Assembly: GCF_014200175.1 (NCBI RefSeq)
Contig: NZ_JACHBD010000003.1
Coordinates: 62,001 to 126,000, forward strand
Source of the DNA: Rhizobium lentis
GTDB taxonomy: Bacteria > Pseudomonadota > Alphaproteobacteria > Rhizobiales > Rhizobiaceae
Reading direction: 5' to 3'
DNA length: 64,000 nucleotides
In this document: piece after piece, positions 56,381-64,000 of the stretch
Numbering within the stretch: the first letter of the stretch is position 1
How the letters are laid out: every line of letters begins with the position of its first letter
The notes under the pieces: model-generated
What the model saw: the letters and a program-made list of their open reading frames with translations, nothing else
The model's database searches: none
What the model was told of the DNA's origin: nothing
Program-made: the position numbers and the translations under genes

Positions 56381-57570
56381 CAGCGGTCCACCTCGCCGAA
56401 GACGATGTCGAGCGAACCGAGCACCGCTGCGATGTCGGCAAGCTGGTGGCCGCGGCACATGAAGTCCATCGCCTGCAGATGCGCATAGCCCGGCGCGCGG
56501 ATTTTGCAGCGATAGGGTTTGTTGGAGCCGTCGGAGACGAGATAGACGCCGAACTCGCCCTTCGGCGCTTCGACGGCGGCATACACTTCTCCGGCCGGCA
56601 CGTGATAGCCTTCGGTGTAAAGCTTGAAGTGGTGGATCAGCGCTTCCATCGAGCGCTTCATCTCGCCGCGCTTCGGCGGTACGACCTTGCCATCGATCGA
56701 CGAGAAAGGACCGGTCTTGGCATCCGACAGCAGGCGGTTGACGCACTGCTTCATGATGCGGACAGATTCGCGCATCTCGATCATGCGGATCAGGTAACGG
56801 TCATAATTGTCGCCGTTCTTGCCGATCGGGATGTCGAATTCAAGATCGGAATAACATTCGTAAGGCTGGGCGCGACGCAGATCCCAGGCTGCACCCGAAC
56901 CGCGCACCATGACGCCGGAGAAGCCCCAGGCCCAGCAATCTTCCAGCGAGACTACGCCGATATCGACGTTGCGCTGCTTGAAGATGCGGTTGCCGGTCAA
57001 CAGGTTGTCGATGTCGTCGAGCGCCTTCAGGAAGGGATCGCACCAGTCGCCAATATCCTGCACCAGCTTTTCCGGTAGATCCTGATGGACGCCACCCGGA
57101 CGGAAATAGGCGGCGTGCATGCGCGAACCCGAGGCGCGCTCGTAGAACACCATCAGCTTTTCACGCTCTTCGAAGCCCCAGAGCGGCGGCGTCAGCGCGC
57201 CGACGTCCATGGCCTGCGTCGTGACGTTCAGGAGATGCGACAGGATGCGGCCGATTTCCGAATAGAGCACGCGGATTAGCTGGCCGCGGATCGGGATCTC
57301 GATGCCAAGCAGCCTTTCGACGGCCAGCGCATAGGCATGCTCCTGGTTCATCGGCGCGACGTAATCGAGACGATCGAAATAGGGCACGGCCTGAAGATAG
57401 GTCTTGGTCTCGATCAGCTTCTCAGTGCCGCGGTGCAAGAGGCCGATATGTGGATCGACCCGCTCCACAATTTCGCCGTCAAGCTCCAGGACAAGACGAA
57501 GAACGCCATGCGCCGCCGGATGCTGCGGTCCGAAATTGATGTTGAAGTTGCGGACGTTATGTTCGGTCAT
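56380..57570 (-). CDS. nuoD: NADH-quinone oxidoreductase subunit D
   Basis: The 396-residue 49-kDa-type subunit lining the quinone site. It starts [25 protein letters not shown] (with the conserved HP loop) and has [14 protein letters not shown] and YLDYVAPMN-like [21 protein letters not shown]. It is related to the large subunit of NiFe hydrogenases without the metal. ATG 57570 is the family start; upstream frame extension runs into the inverted repeat of the adjacent cassette. Confidence 0.96.
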   Translation of the reverse strand: MTEHNVRNFNINFGPQHPAAHGVLRLVLELDGEIVERVDPHIGLLHRGTEKLIETKTYLQAVPYFDRLDYVAPMNQEHAYALAVERLLGIEIPIRGQLIRVLYSEIGRILSHLLNVTTQAMDVGALTPPLWGFEEREKLMVFYERASGSRMHAAYFRPGGVHQDLPEKLVQDIGDWCDPFLKALDDIDNLLTGNRIFKQRNVDIGVVSLEDCWAWGFSGVMVRGSGAAWDLRRAQPYECYSDLEFDIPIGKNGDNYDRYLIRMIEMRESVRIMKQCVNRLLSDAKTGPFSSIDGKVVPPKRGEMKRSMEALIHHFKLYTEGYHVPAGEVYAAVEAPKGEFGVYLVSDGSNKPYRCKIRAPGYAHLQAMDFMCRGHQLADIAAVLGSLDIVFGEVDR

Positions 57571-57592
57571 TTGCAAGCGCTCCGCTATTGCA

Positions 57593-57623
57593 GGCATTAG
57601 CCAGTGGGCAATAGGCAATAGTG
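57593..57623 (+). repeat. Inverted repeat, nuoD side of cassette
   Basis: Begins GGCATTAGCCAG and ends AGGCAATAGTG on the plus strand, and includes the heptad duplication GGCAATAGGCAATAG. Its partner is 58027-58057 on the other strand. Confidence 0.75.
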
Positions 57624-57629
57624 TCGTTT

Positions 57630-58016
57630 TCAGTTCTCACGTTCGTCCTGTCCATCTTGCAGGCGGCGAATGAGCGACCGCAGCATCTTTGCTACCTCGG
57701 TGATCAAGGAATGCGCCAACTGGGTCTGCGACACCGTGGTCATTCCTACTCGCGCCGAAAGTATCAGATGCGTTTCCAACTCCTTCAGGGACCCTTGGGC
57801 AATTTTCAAATGGTGCACATACGCACCCGTTGCCTCGCGTCCGTAACCTTCCGCTATGTTTGCCGCGATGGACGCCGCTGAACGTCTTACCTGGGAGGTG
57901 AGGCCATAAATTTCCTCTTTCGGAAATTCTTTGGTCAGGCCGTAACATTCAACCGCAAGATCCATTGAGCGCTGCCACACCGTAAGATCCTGATAGGAAT
58001 TAATCGCCGTTGCCAT
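57630..58016 (-). CDS. Four-helix-bundle protein (S23 / rRNA intervening-sequence type)
   Basis: A 128-residue all-helical protein with the family landmarks: [41 protein letters not shown], a central FLKIAxGSLxELETHL-like segment ([19 protein letters not shown]), and a final [11 protein letters not shown]. The family was found in intervening sequences of 23S rRNA genes and also occurs at dispersed sites. Its biochemical role is not established. Here it is co-directional with nuo and flanked by inverted repeats. Confidence 0.9.
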   Translation of the reverse strand: MATAINSYQDLTVWQRSMDLAVECYGLTKEFPKEEIYGLTSQVRRSAASIAANIAEGYGREATGAYVHHLKIAQGSLKELETHLILSARVGMTTVSQTQLAHSLITEVAKMLRSLIRRLQDGQDEREN

Positions 58017-58026
58017 TCTCCCTTAT

Positions 58027-58057
58027 CACTACTGCCTGCTGGCTTCTGCCTAATGCC
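58027..58057 (-). repeat. Inverted repeat, nuoC side of cassette
   Basis: On the minus strand it begins GGCATTAGGCAG and ends AGGCAGTAGTG. The nuoC stop codon lies 5 bp outside it. In the nuo mRNA the two repeats could pair and present the cassette as a large stem-loop. Confidence 0.75.
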
Positions 58058-58062
58058 TAAGA

Positions 58063-58665
58063 CTACTGCTTCGCCTTCTCATCCCCCGGCAGCACGTATT
58101 CGGTGCCTTCCCAGGGCGACATGAAGTCGAAGTTGCGGAATTCCTGCTTCAGTTCTACCGGCTCGTAGACGACGCGCTTTGCAGCGTCGTCATAGCGGAC
58201 CTCGACGAATCCGGTGGTCGGGAAGTCCTTGCGTAGTGGGTGACCCTCGAAACCGTAGTCGGTCAGGATGCGGCGCAGGTCCGGATGACCGGTGAACAGG
58301 ACACCGTACATGTCCCAGGTCTCGCGTTCGAACCAATCGGCGCCCGGATAGACGGCGCAGGCGGAGGGAACCGGCGTATCTTCATCGGTCGCGACCTTGA
58401 TGCGGATGCGCACATTCTTCTTCGGCGACAGCAGGTGATAAACGACATCGAAGCGCAGCTCGCGCTGCGGCCAGTCGACACCGCAAATATCGATCAGGTT
58501 GACGAAACCGCATTTGGCGTCGTCACGCAGGAAGGTCAAAAGCGCGATCAGGTTTTCACCCGTCGTCGTCAGCGTCAGCTCGCCATACTTCAGCTGCGAC
58601 GCGGCGATCAGGTTGCCGCGCGCTTCGCCAAGGTAGGACGCAAGCTCAGTCAGGGCTTCACTCAT
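58063..58665 (-). CDS. nuoC: NADH-quinone oxidoreductase subunit C
   Basis: A 200-residue 30-kDa-type subunit with [27 protein letters not shown] and the signature [37 protein letters not shown] (about residues 113-149). It is separate from nuoD, not fused as in E. coli. It lies 18 bp after nuoB. Confidence 0.96.
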   Translation of the reverse strand: MSEALTELASYLGEARGNLIAASQLKYGELTLTTTGENLIALLTFLRDDAKCGFVNLIDICGVDWPQRELRFDVVYHLLSPKKNVRIRIKVATDEDTPVPSACAVYPGADWFERETWDMYGVLFTGHPDLRRILTDYGFEGHPLRKDFPTTGFVEVRYDDAAKRVVYEPVELKQEFRNFDFMSPWEGTEYVLPGDEKAKQ

Positions 58666-58683
58666 ATGCCTTGTCCTTAACCC

Positions 58684-59268
58684 TTAGCGTTCGATCGTGC
58701 CGGTGCGCCGGATCTTCTTCTGCAGCAGAAGCACTCCATAGAGCAGCGCTTCTGCCGTGGGGGGACAGCCCGGCACGTAGATATCGATCGGCACGACACG
58801 GTCGCAGCCGCGCACAACGGAATAGGAATAGTGGTAGTAGCCGCCGCCATTGGCGCAGGAGCCCATCGAGATGACATAGCGCGGCTCGGGCATCTGGTCG
58901 TAGACTTTGCGCAGAGCGGGCGCCATCTTGTTGGTCAGCGTGCCGGCGACGATCATCACGTCGGACTGGCGCGGCGAGGCGCGCGGCGCAAAACCGAAGC
59001 GCTCGACGTCATAGCGCGGCATCGACAGCTGCATCATTTCGACAGCGCAGCATGCAAGGCCGAAGGTCATCCACATCAGCGAGCCGGTGCGGGCCCAGTT
59101 GATCAACTCGTCGGTCGAGGTGACGAGGAAACCCTTGTCGGCGAGCTCGTTGTTGATCTCGCCGAAGAAGGCGTCATTGCTGCCGATCGGCTTGCCGGTC
59201 GCGGGATCGATGATCCCCTTCGGCTGCTGGGCGACGAGCGGCTGATTGCTCACAGGGGTCACTCCCAT
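58684..59268 (-). CDS. nuoB: NADH-quinone oxidoreductase subunit B
   Basis: The 194-residue subunit carrying cluster N2. Cys ligands are in [19 protein letters not shown] and VPGCPP. It starts [23 protein letters not shown] 59268 overlaps the end of nuoA by 10 bases, so the two are coupled. Confidence 0.96.
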   Translation of the reverse strand: MGVTPVSNQPLVAQQPKGIIDPATGKPIGSNDAFFGEINNELADKGFLVTSTDELINWARTGSLMWMTFGLACCAVEMMQLSMPRYDVERFGFAPRASPRQSDVMIVAGTLTNKMAPALRKVYDQMPEPRYVISMGSCANGGGYYHYSYSVVRGCDRVVPIDIYVPGCPPTAEALLYGVLLLQKKIRRTGTIER

Positions 59269-59624
59269 TCCAGGGCTCCCTTTTTCCATTCATAGATAAA
59301 GCCGATGGTCAGCACGAGGAGGAAGACCATCATGGACCAGAAGCCGAACCAGCCGATGGCGCCGAAAGAAACGGCCCAGGGGAAGAGGAACGCGACTTCG
59401 AGGTCGAAGATGATGAAGAGGATCGACACGAGATAGAAGCGGATGTCGAACTTCATGCGGGCATCGTCGAAAGCGTTGAAGCCGCATTCGTAAGCCGAGA
59501 GCTTCTCCGAATCGGGCGCTTTGAAAGCCACGGCGAACGGCGCAATGAGCAGCGCCAGGCCGATGACAAGCGCGATAGCGATGAAGATAGCGATCGGAAT
59601 ATAGGAACTGAGCAGTTCAGTCAT
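59259..59624 (-). CDS. nuoA: NADH-quinone oxidoreductase subunit A
   Basis: A 121-residue membrane subunit with three helices. The first loop has the conserved [38 protein letters not shown] (about residues 39-76). ATG 59624 gives [10 protein letters not shown]; an ATG directly before it (59627) is equally possible. It is the first nuo gene, with a candidate promoter about 85 bp upstream. Confidence 0.95.
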   Translation of the reverse strand: MTELLSSYIPIAIFIAIALVIGLALLIAPFAVAFKAPDSEKLSAYECGFNAFDDARMKFDIRFYLVSILFIIFDLEVAFLFPWAVSFGAIGWFGFWSMMVFLLVLTIGFIYEWKKGALEWE

Positions 59625-59708
59625 CATGTTCATCCTTGCTTGCCGGAGGCACCAGGCGGCGCATTTGGGCAATTGCCCGGCAAGCGAACGTGCGTTGCAA
59701 CAAGCCGT

Positions 59709-59737
59709 GGTTAGCGCAGCCGAAGCCCCGGCGCAAG
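59709..59737 (-). promoter_or_regulatory. Candidate nuo operon promoter
   Basis: On the minus strand, CTTGCG (59737-59732), a 17-bp spacer, then CTAACC (59714-59709). It is a moderate match to the rhizobial consensus, in the 247-bp gap upstream of nuoA, which holds no other feature. Confidence 0.4.
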
Positions 59738-59871
59738 ACTTTTACAGAGGCAATTCGACGCGTCGCGCGCGGACATTATCAAGCAGATGCAACGATGTCG
59801 CGACAAATCCGCAGAAGCTGATTCAAGCTGCATGCCTGACCCCTGGAAACTGCATGGCTTTCGGAAGAGAA

Positions 59872-59948
59872 TGGCGCGAGTGACGGGGCTCGAACCCGCG
59901 ACCTCCGGCGTGACAGGCCGGCACTCTAACCGACTGAGCTACACCCGC
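59872..59948 (-). tRNA. tRNA-Asp (GTC), copy 1
   Basis: 77 nt including an encoded CCA. The acceptor stem is GCGGGTG with CACTCGC (one G-U pair), and the T-arm is GGTTCGAGCC. The anticodon loop CTGTCAC gives anticodon GTC. It is identical to the copy at 60000-60076. Confidence 0.97.
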
Positions 59949-59999
59949 GCATGACGGACGGAAGAACCGGACGGCGGCGTTTGGTCGCCTCTTTTGAAA

Positions 60000-60076
60000 T
60001 GGCGCGAGTGACGGGGCTCGAACCCGCGACCTCCGGCGTGACAGGCCGGCACTCTAACCGACTGAGCTACACCCGC
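60000..60076 (-). tRNA. tRNA-Asp (GTC), copy 2
   Basis: 77 nt with encoded CCA, identical by eye to the copy 51 bp downstream. A good promoter lies upstream, so the two are probably one transcript. Confidence 0.97.
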
Positions 60077-60145
60077 ACTTCATTTCAAGCAATCCGGATG
60101 CCTTCGCACCCTCACCAAAACGGCTGCCCGTTTCGATGAGCGGCT

Positions 60146-60174
60146 AACTACGGGGTTCGTCTTTTAGTGTCAAG
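60146..60174 (-). promoter_or_regulatory. Promoter of the tRNA-Asp pair
   Basis: On the minus strand, CTTGAC (60174-60169), a 17-bp spacer, then GTAGTT (60151-60146). Transcription would start about 60 nt before the first tRNA. The rest of the gap 60077-60489 shows only a perfect 9-mer DnaA-box sequence (60335-60343), which I do not consider significant, and the tRNA-Val promoter. Confidence 0.6.
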
Positions 60175-60417
60175 CAGGTTTGGAGACAAAACCATGACAG
60201 TCGTTGAATTGTTTCGGCAAAGACCATGCGGGAACAATGAAACGCCGGCAATTCCGTTGTCCGCCGCGGCACCAGCGCCCGATCGAAGCCGACGACTCCA
60301 GCAATTGCCTATGCCCGCCGCCCTCCCCTCCCCTTTATCCACAGCCAGGCTGCGCCCGACCGCCACGGCAAAGGATAGGACTGTCGCCAAAAAAATCAAA
60401 AATTCTTCACAAACACT

Positions 60418-60446
60418 CTTGCGGTTTTGCCGCGATCCGCATAGAT
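60418..60446 (+). promoter_or_regulatory. Promoter of tRNA-Val
   Basis: CTTGCG (60418-60423), a 17-bp spacer, then ATAGAT (60441-60446), about 44 bp before the tRNA. Confidence 0.5.
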
Positions 60447-60489
60447 CACGGCCACCAACGCGGCAGGCCGATCCGGCTTCGCTCGCGAT

Positions 60490-60565
60490 GGGCGATTAGC
60501 TCAGTTGGTAGAGCGCCTCGTTTACACCGAGGATGTCGGGAGTTCGAGTCTCTCATCGCCCACCA
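60490..60565 (+). tRNA. tRNA-Val (TAC)
   Basis: 76 nt including CCA. The acceptor stem is GGGCGAT with ATCGCCC, the D-arm has AGCTCAGTTGGTAGAGC, and the anticodon stem CCTCG/CGAGG encloses TTTACAC, giving anticodon TAC. The 296 bp that follow show no gene before 60862. Confidence 0.96.
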
Positions 60566-60861
60566 TTTTTTCTCCCATTCGCGCCAAGTACCCAAGTGAT
60601 ATCGCGGGCTGGCAGACCGACGCTTGGTGCGCCTCGGTACCTATATTCGAGGCTGCATTCGGGAAGACATTTCGGCACAGCAAGGCGCGACGTCCGGCAG
60701 ATCCAGATGCGCTCGGGAGTCTGAGACCTCCACCAAAACGGACTACTCCGGCAACCGCGCCACCTCCTATTGGGCGAATGGATGGGAGCCGGCGAACGTG
60801 GGAATATTCGCCGCCCGGAAAGTCTCCGCGCTTGAAGGTTTCTCACGCCTGGAGGGGTGCC

Positions 60862-61074
60862 ATGAGAACTCTCTGCTCCGTATTAACGCTGTGCATCGCG
60901 ATTGCCGTTGGCGCCCCAAGTCCCACCTACGTCAACCTGCCTGGCTATGCATTCAAGACGAAGCCGAACTGCCAGCGCCACAAACCAAAGACGCAATTTG
61001 ACGCAAGGTGCGACTGGCCAAGATTGGGCTTCAAGGACTTTACGCCGCCGCTTGTGACCGTACTCGGGATCTGA
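60862..61074 (+). CDS. Small secreted protein of unknown function
   Basis: A 70-residue protein from ATG 60862, preceded by GGAGGGG with 5-base spacing. The signal peptide (MRTLCSVLTLCIAIAVGAPS) is followed by a short basic mature part with two Cys (PNCQRHKPK, ARCDWPR). I recognise no family. The frame is open further upstream, but only this start has a ribosome site and signal peptide. The gene is convergent with the glutathione peroxidase gene and 42 bp from it. Confidence 0.55.
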   Translation: MRTLCSVLTLCIAIAVGAPSPTYVNLPGYAFKTKPNCQRHKPKTQFDARCDWPRLGFKDFTPPLVTVLGI

Positions 61075-61116
61075 AGACGTTCAGCGCCCGGATGCGCCTG
61101 GCAGCCGGAGGGCAAA

Positions 61117-61665
61117 TCATCCCTTCGCCAGTTCCTTGTCCACCGCCGAAACCAGCCGCGAATCATCGGCCGTCACGTCAGGCGCGAAGCGGGCGACGAC
61201 TTTGCCGTCGCGCCCGATCAAGAATTTTTCAAAGTTCCAGAGAATGTCGTCCTCGTCGCCGCCTGCGATACCGTGGGCTTTCAGGCGTTCGCGCATCGGG
61301 CCGTCGCCGGTGGTCTTCACGCCGGATTTGGTCAGTTGCCGGTAAAGCGGGTGCTGGGTCTCGCCCTTCACCGAGATCTTCGAGAAGATCGGGAAGGTGA
61401 CGTCGTAGGTACTGGTGCAGAAATCGAGGATCTCGGCGTCAGTGCCGGGCTCCTGGCCCTTGAAGTCGTTGGCGGGGAAAGCGGCGATGACGAAACCGCG
61501 CTCGCGCTTTTCCCCGTAGAGCTTTTCCAGCCCCTCATATTGCGGCGTGAGCCCGCATTTCGAGGCGACATTGACGATCAAGACCACCCTGCCCTTGTAG
61601 TCGTTGAGCGTGGTTTCACGACCATCCATTGATTTTACAGGAATATCCAGCACGTTCGCCGTCAC
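61117..61665 (-). CDS. Glutathione peroxidase family thiol peroxidase
   Basis: A 182-residue Cys-type peroxidase that reduces peroxides, probably using thioredoxin. The peroxidatic Cys37 is in NVASKCGLTPQY, Gln71 in GQEPG, and Trp in WNFEKFLI. The usual second motif FPCNQF reads FPANDF, so that Cys is absent, but Cys83 (ILDFC) remains as a candidate resolving residue. There is no signal peptide. Single gene; 134 bp separate it from the next gene. Confidence 0.9.
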   Translation of the reverse strand: MTANVLDIPVKSMDGRETTLNDYKGRVVLIVNVASKCGLTPQYEGLEKLYGEKRERGFVIAAFPANDFKGQEPGTDAEILDFCTSTYDVTFPIFSKISVKGETQHPLYRQLTKSGVKTTGDGPMRERLKAHGIAGGDEDDILWNFEKFLIGRDGKVVARFAPDVTADDSRLVSAVDKELAKG

Positions 61666-61799
61666 GGGAACCTCCAGTTTAAGAAAATTTCCGCAAACTT
61701 AGCGATATCGCCGCGATTGTCATCAGCGTCGGAATCACATCGGCGTCAACAGAATGCGGATGCCGGTGCGGGCTTGCGGCCGGCACCGGCTTGGACATA

Positions 61800-62159
61800 T
61801 CAGGCGGGGGAGGTTTCCTTGACGTCGTCGAGCAGGAAATGCACGACGATATAATCCGTCTTGAAATGGCGGCCGCTGTCGGAGACCGATTCGACGCTAC
61901 CGCCGTCCTTCGGGTGCCAGGCGTGGTAGTGGGGATTGGTGGTGATCAGCGTGACGGCCTTGCCGGCCAGATCCCCTTCGCCCAGCCGGAAACGCATCTC
62001 GGCGAGCGGCCAGATCCGCTCGTAATCCTCCATGGTGATGCGCGCCCTCAGCGCCTTCCGGTGCAACGGCGCCTCGCCGGCCTCGGCTAGTGATTCCAAC
62101 ATCACCTCCTCGGCTCCGTTGAAGACGGCGTTGAATTCTTCCGGCCACATGCGTCTCAT
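61800..62159 (-). CDS. Hypothetical protein
   Basis: A 119-residue soluble protein from ATG 62159, which follows a strong ribosome site (GGGAGGAG). It starts MRRMWPEEFNAVFNGAEEVM and has a central EDYERIWPLAEMRFRLGEGDLAGK and TTNPHYHAWHPK. I recognise no domain. It is divergent from the methyltransferase gene. The frame extends upstream, but the ribosome site decides the start. Confidence 0.7.
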   Translation of the reverse strand: MRRMWPEEFNAVFNGAEEVMLESLAEAGEAPLHRKALRARITMEDYERIWPLAEMRFRLGEGDLAGKAVTLITTNPHYHAWHPKDGGSVESVSDSGRHFKTDYIVVHFLLDDVKETSPA

Positions 62160-62323
62160 GAAATCGCTCCTCCCGAGGCTTTTTCGTCGGTCCACGAATG
62201 AAACTTAGCGATTTGTCCGAAAGAAGCAAATTCCCCTCATGTGGTTGTCATCGAGGTCCGCTGCTCCTACGTTCCCCGCAGACCGCATCCGGGCCGTCAA
62301 CCGCCCGCAATTCGAGATCAGAG

Positions 62324-62929
62324 ATGAAGACACGTGAAGAAAGGCAGGCGCTTAGGGCGAGCATGCCGCGCACACCGCTCAGCGCCCACCATTTGGAAAA
62401 TGCCCGCCTGCTGCCGGATCGCGGCGAGCTGCTCTACCGGATCCCGAATGGCGGCATCGGTGTCGAGGTGGGGGCCGCCTTCGGCGAATATACGGCGGAG
62501 ATTCTGGAAAAGAACCGCCCGGCGCAGCTCTACCTCATTGATCCCTGGTCGATGGACCGCTACAGCTCCGGCCTCGATTCGATCCATACGCAGTTCGCGA
62601 CCGAGATCGCGGCCGGACGGCTGTATCTGATGCAGGGCACGTCGCTCGAAAAGCTCGCCGAATTCGAGGACGATTTCCTCGACTGGGCCTATATCGATAC
62701 AGACCATTCCTTCGAGCTCACATGGCAGGAACTCCTGCTCTGCGAAAAGAAGGTGAAGCGGACGGGGCGCATTGCCGGGCATGATTTCTGCACCGGCAAT
62801 ACCGTCAAACCGATCGTCTATGGCGTCGTCGAGGCGGTCACCAAGTTCTGCAAGGATTACGGCTGGCAATTCGAGTTCCTGACCGTCGAATCACATGCGC
62901 ATTTTTCCTACTGCCTGAAGCGGCTCTAA
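62324..62929 (+). CDS. Class I SAM-dependent methyltransferase-like protein
   Basis: A 201-residue protein. Motif I is [18 protein letters not shown], with the acidic end of strand 2 in LYLIDPW and a later [12 protein letters not shown]. This arrangement fits the Methyltransf_24 group often linked to sugar or lipid modification. ATG 62324 is preferred over an upstream in-frame ATG at 62198, since the added residues look non-coding. The 3' end overlaps the convergent cupin gene by 4 bp. Confidence 0.75.
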   Translation: MKTREERQALRASMPRTPLSAHHLENARLLPDRGELLYRIPNGGIGVEVGAAFGEYTAEILEKNRPAQLYLIDPWSMDRYSSGLDSIHTQFATEIAAGRLYLMQGTSLEKLAEFEDDFLDWAYIDTDHSFELTWQELLLCEKKVKRTGRIAGHDFCTGNTVKPIVYGVVEAVTKFCKDYGWQFEFLTVESHAHFSYCLKRL

Positions 62930-63336
62930 CCGGCCGACAACGCGCCGGAATATTGCGCGTCGCTGACATGCTCCATCCAGTCGACATGCTTGCCGTCCAG
63001 CGCCTCGTGAATGGCGATGTGCGTCATCGCCGTATCCGGGGCAGCACCATGCCAATGTTTTTCGCCCGGCGCGAACCAGACGGTGTCGCCGGCGCGGATT
63101 TCGCGGATGTCATCGCCCCAGCTCTGGGCAAGCCCCTTGCCCGAGGTGACGATCAGCGTCTGGCCGAGCGGATGCGTGTGCCAGGCCGTGCGGGCGCCGG
63201 GTTCGAAGGTGACGGAGGTTGCCCGCACCCGGGCCGGCGCCGGCGGCTCGATCAGCGGATCCTGGCGAACGGCGCCGGTGAAATAGTCGGCCGGCGGTTT
63301 CATCGAGGGGCGAGAGCCGGCGGGTTTGATCTCCAT
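62926..63336 (-). CDS. Cupin-domain protein
   Basis: A 136-residue single-domain beta-barrel with both cupin motifs. Motif 1 is [17 protein letters not shown] (His-x-His) and motif 2 is [18 protein letters not shown]. The pattern resembles the cupins related to carboxymuconolactone decarboxylases and the small hydroxynitrile-lyase type. The activity is unknown. ATG 63336 follows GGAAC and is the family-like start. Confidence 0.82.
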   Translation of the reverse strand: MEIKPAGSRPSMKPPADYFTGAVRQDPLIEPPAPARVRATSVTFEPGARTAWHTHPLGQTLIVTSGKGLAQSWGDDIREIRAGDTVWFAPGEKHWHGAAPDTAMTHIAIHEALDGKHVDWMEHVSDAQYSGALSAG

Positions 63337-63469
63337 GATCGTTCCTTTTCTATTCCATTGCATTTGAAGCCTTGTAACCTGACGATATTTCATCGAGGCG
63401 AGCGATCAAGGCCGGATCGGCAATTGCCGCATAGTCGCCCTGCTGGTAGGCCAATATCTTTCATCACCT

Positions 63470-63570
63470 AAAGCGCGTCGCATTGAACTTGGTTCATGCG
63501 ACGCGCTTTGGTTCTTTGTTTTTACGCATGTCGTTATCCCGGAACCGCTGCACACTTCCGGGCAACATAC
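63470..63570. repeat. Rhizobial palindromic intergenic element, copy B
   Basis: A perfect 14-bp inverted repeat AAAGCGCGTCGCAT/ATGCGACGCGCTTT, then a T-rich spacer with GCATGTCGTTATC, then CCCGGAA/TTCCGGG. It has the same order as copy A at 29623-29726. It lies just upstream of the aldo/keto reductase gene. Confidence 0.75.
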
Positions 63571-63586
63571 ATTGGGAGAATTTCTC

Positions 63587-64000
63587 ATGAAACATCATGC
63601 TTTCGGCCGCATGCTCTTCACCGTTACCAATGTCGGCTTCGGCGCCTGGCAGATCGGCGGCTCATGGGGCGATATCAGCGAGGCGGACGGGCGTGCGGCG
63701 CTGAATGCCGCGCTCGATGCCGGCATGACCTTCATCGATACGGCCGACGTCTATGGCGACGGCCGCTCGGAAAAAATCATCGCCGACGTGCTGAAAGGCG
63801 CGTGGCGGCGAGCGCCCAATGGTCGCCACCAAGGCGGGCCGCCGCCTCAATCCGCATGTCGCCGAAGGCTACAGCAAGGCCAATCTCGAAGGCTTCATCG
63901 ACCGCAGCCTGAAAAACCTTGCCGTCGATAGTCTCGACCTGGTGCAGCTGCACTGCCCGCCGCGCGAGGTGTTTTACCAGCCCGAGGTCTTCGATGGTCT
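63587..64000 (+). pseudogene. Aldo/keto reductase, frameshifted, 3' end outside window
   Basis: ATG 63587 starts MKHHAFGR and continues through GFGAWQIGGSW, GMTFIDTADVYGDGRSE and IIADVLK, the aldo/keto reductase core with the catalytic Asp and Tyr. After AAA (63794-63796) one extra G moves translation out of frame. Dropping one G at 63797-63798 restores RPMVATKAGRRLNPH, SLDLVQLHCPPREV and so on, open to the window end. Either a recent frameshift or a sequencing error has broken the gene. An NAD(P)H-dependent oxidoreductase of unknown substrate is expected. Confidence 0.75.

Larger units (their letters stand above)
57593..58057 (-). mobile_element. Inverted-repeat-flanked cassette with four-helix-bundle gene, inserted between nuoC and nuoD
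   Basis: A 465-bp segment bounded by 31-bp imperfect inverted repeats (57593-57623 and 58027-58057; 24 of 31 positions match by eye), both starting GGCATTAG and ending TAGTG. It contains one gene of the family first seen in 23S rRNA intervening sequences. It separates nuoC and nuoD, which usually lie next to each other. No target duplication is evident and no transposase is present, so mobility is inferred. Confidence 0.6.

Noticed and set aside
60505-60861. Upstream extension of the small secreted protein into tRNA-Val
   Set aside because: The open frame overlaps the tRNA and removes the signal peptide from the N-terminus; ATG 60862 has the ribosome site.

Overview
This GC-rich 64 kb window is core chromosome of a Rhizobium-type alphaproteobacterium, most like the R. 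etli / R. leguminosarum group. The evidence is the gene content and order: prfB-mrcA-amidase-rne, divK-pleD, dnaE, lolDC-proS, and a 14-gene nuo operon running into birA-rnj-mce. It also carries a RIME-like intergenic element, CTTGAC-type promoters, and GTTC-N7-GTTC LexA boxes of the alphaproteobacterial kind. I see no rRNA, CRISPR array, prophage or transposase gene.

Layout. 1-7 kb: end of an unknown gene, an alpha/beta hydrolase, then leftward prfB (read through a programmed +1 frameshift), mrcA and an amidase (cell wall). 7-10.3 kb: rne behind a 600-bp leader region. 10.5-12.3 kb: a RIME-like repeat and leftward aidB. 12.5-24 kb, rightward: pyrB with a metal-site-less dihydroorotase partner, plsY, dprA, topA, rnr, a DUF983 gene, an MFS transporter and rpmG. 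24.8-26.6 kb, leftward: pleD and divK (cell-cycle signalling). 26.7-31 kb: a DUF3572 gene, a HAD-like gene, a GNAT gene, SOS-type dinB and an L,D-transpeptidase. 31.2-34.7 kb: leftward dnaE. 34.8-35.6 kb: two divergent small genes with LexA boxes between them. 35.7-39.1 kb, leftward: lolD, lolC and proS. 39.7-59.6 kb, leftward: one long block, nuoABC-[cassette]-DE..N, birA, rnj, mce and a DUF1467 gene. 59.9-60.6 kb: two identical tRNA-Asp genes and a tRNA-Val. 60.9-64 kb: small or accessory genes, ending in an aldo/keto reductase with a frameshift.

How the genes work together. nuo encodes respiratory complex I, with three extra genes inserted in it: a small exported protein, a helix-hairpin-helix protein related to the NuoE tail, and a four-helix-bundle gene flanked by inverted repeats. 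mrcA, the amidase and the L,D-transpeptidase remodel peptidoglycan. rne, rnr and rnj cover RNA decay. dinB and the LexA-boxed pair suggest an SOS component.

Most worth following up: (1) a 28-residue membrane peptide under a LexA box (34807-34893), divergent from a LexA-boxed DUF5680 gene; (2) the 465-bp inverted-repeat-flanked cassette between nuoC and nuoD; (3) five tandem 19-bp palindromes at 31084-31181; (4) the pseudo-dihydroorotase overlapping pyrB. All calls come from reading the sequence and from recalled family knowledge. No search or folding program was run.
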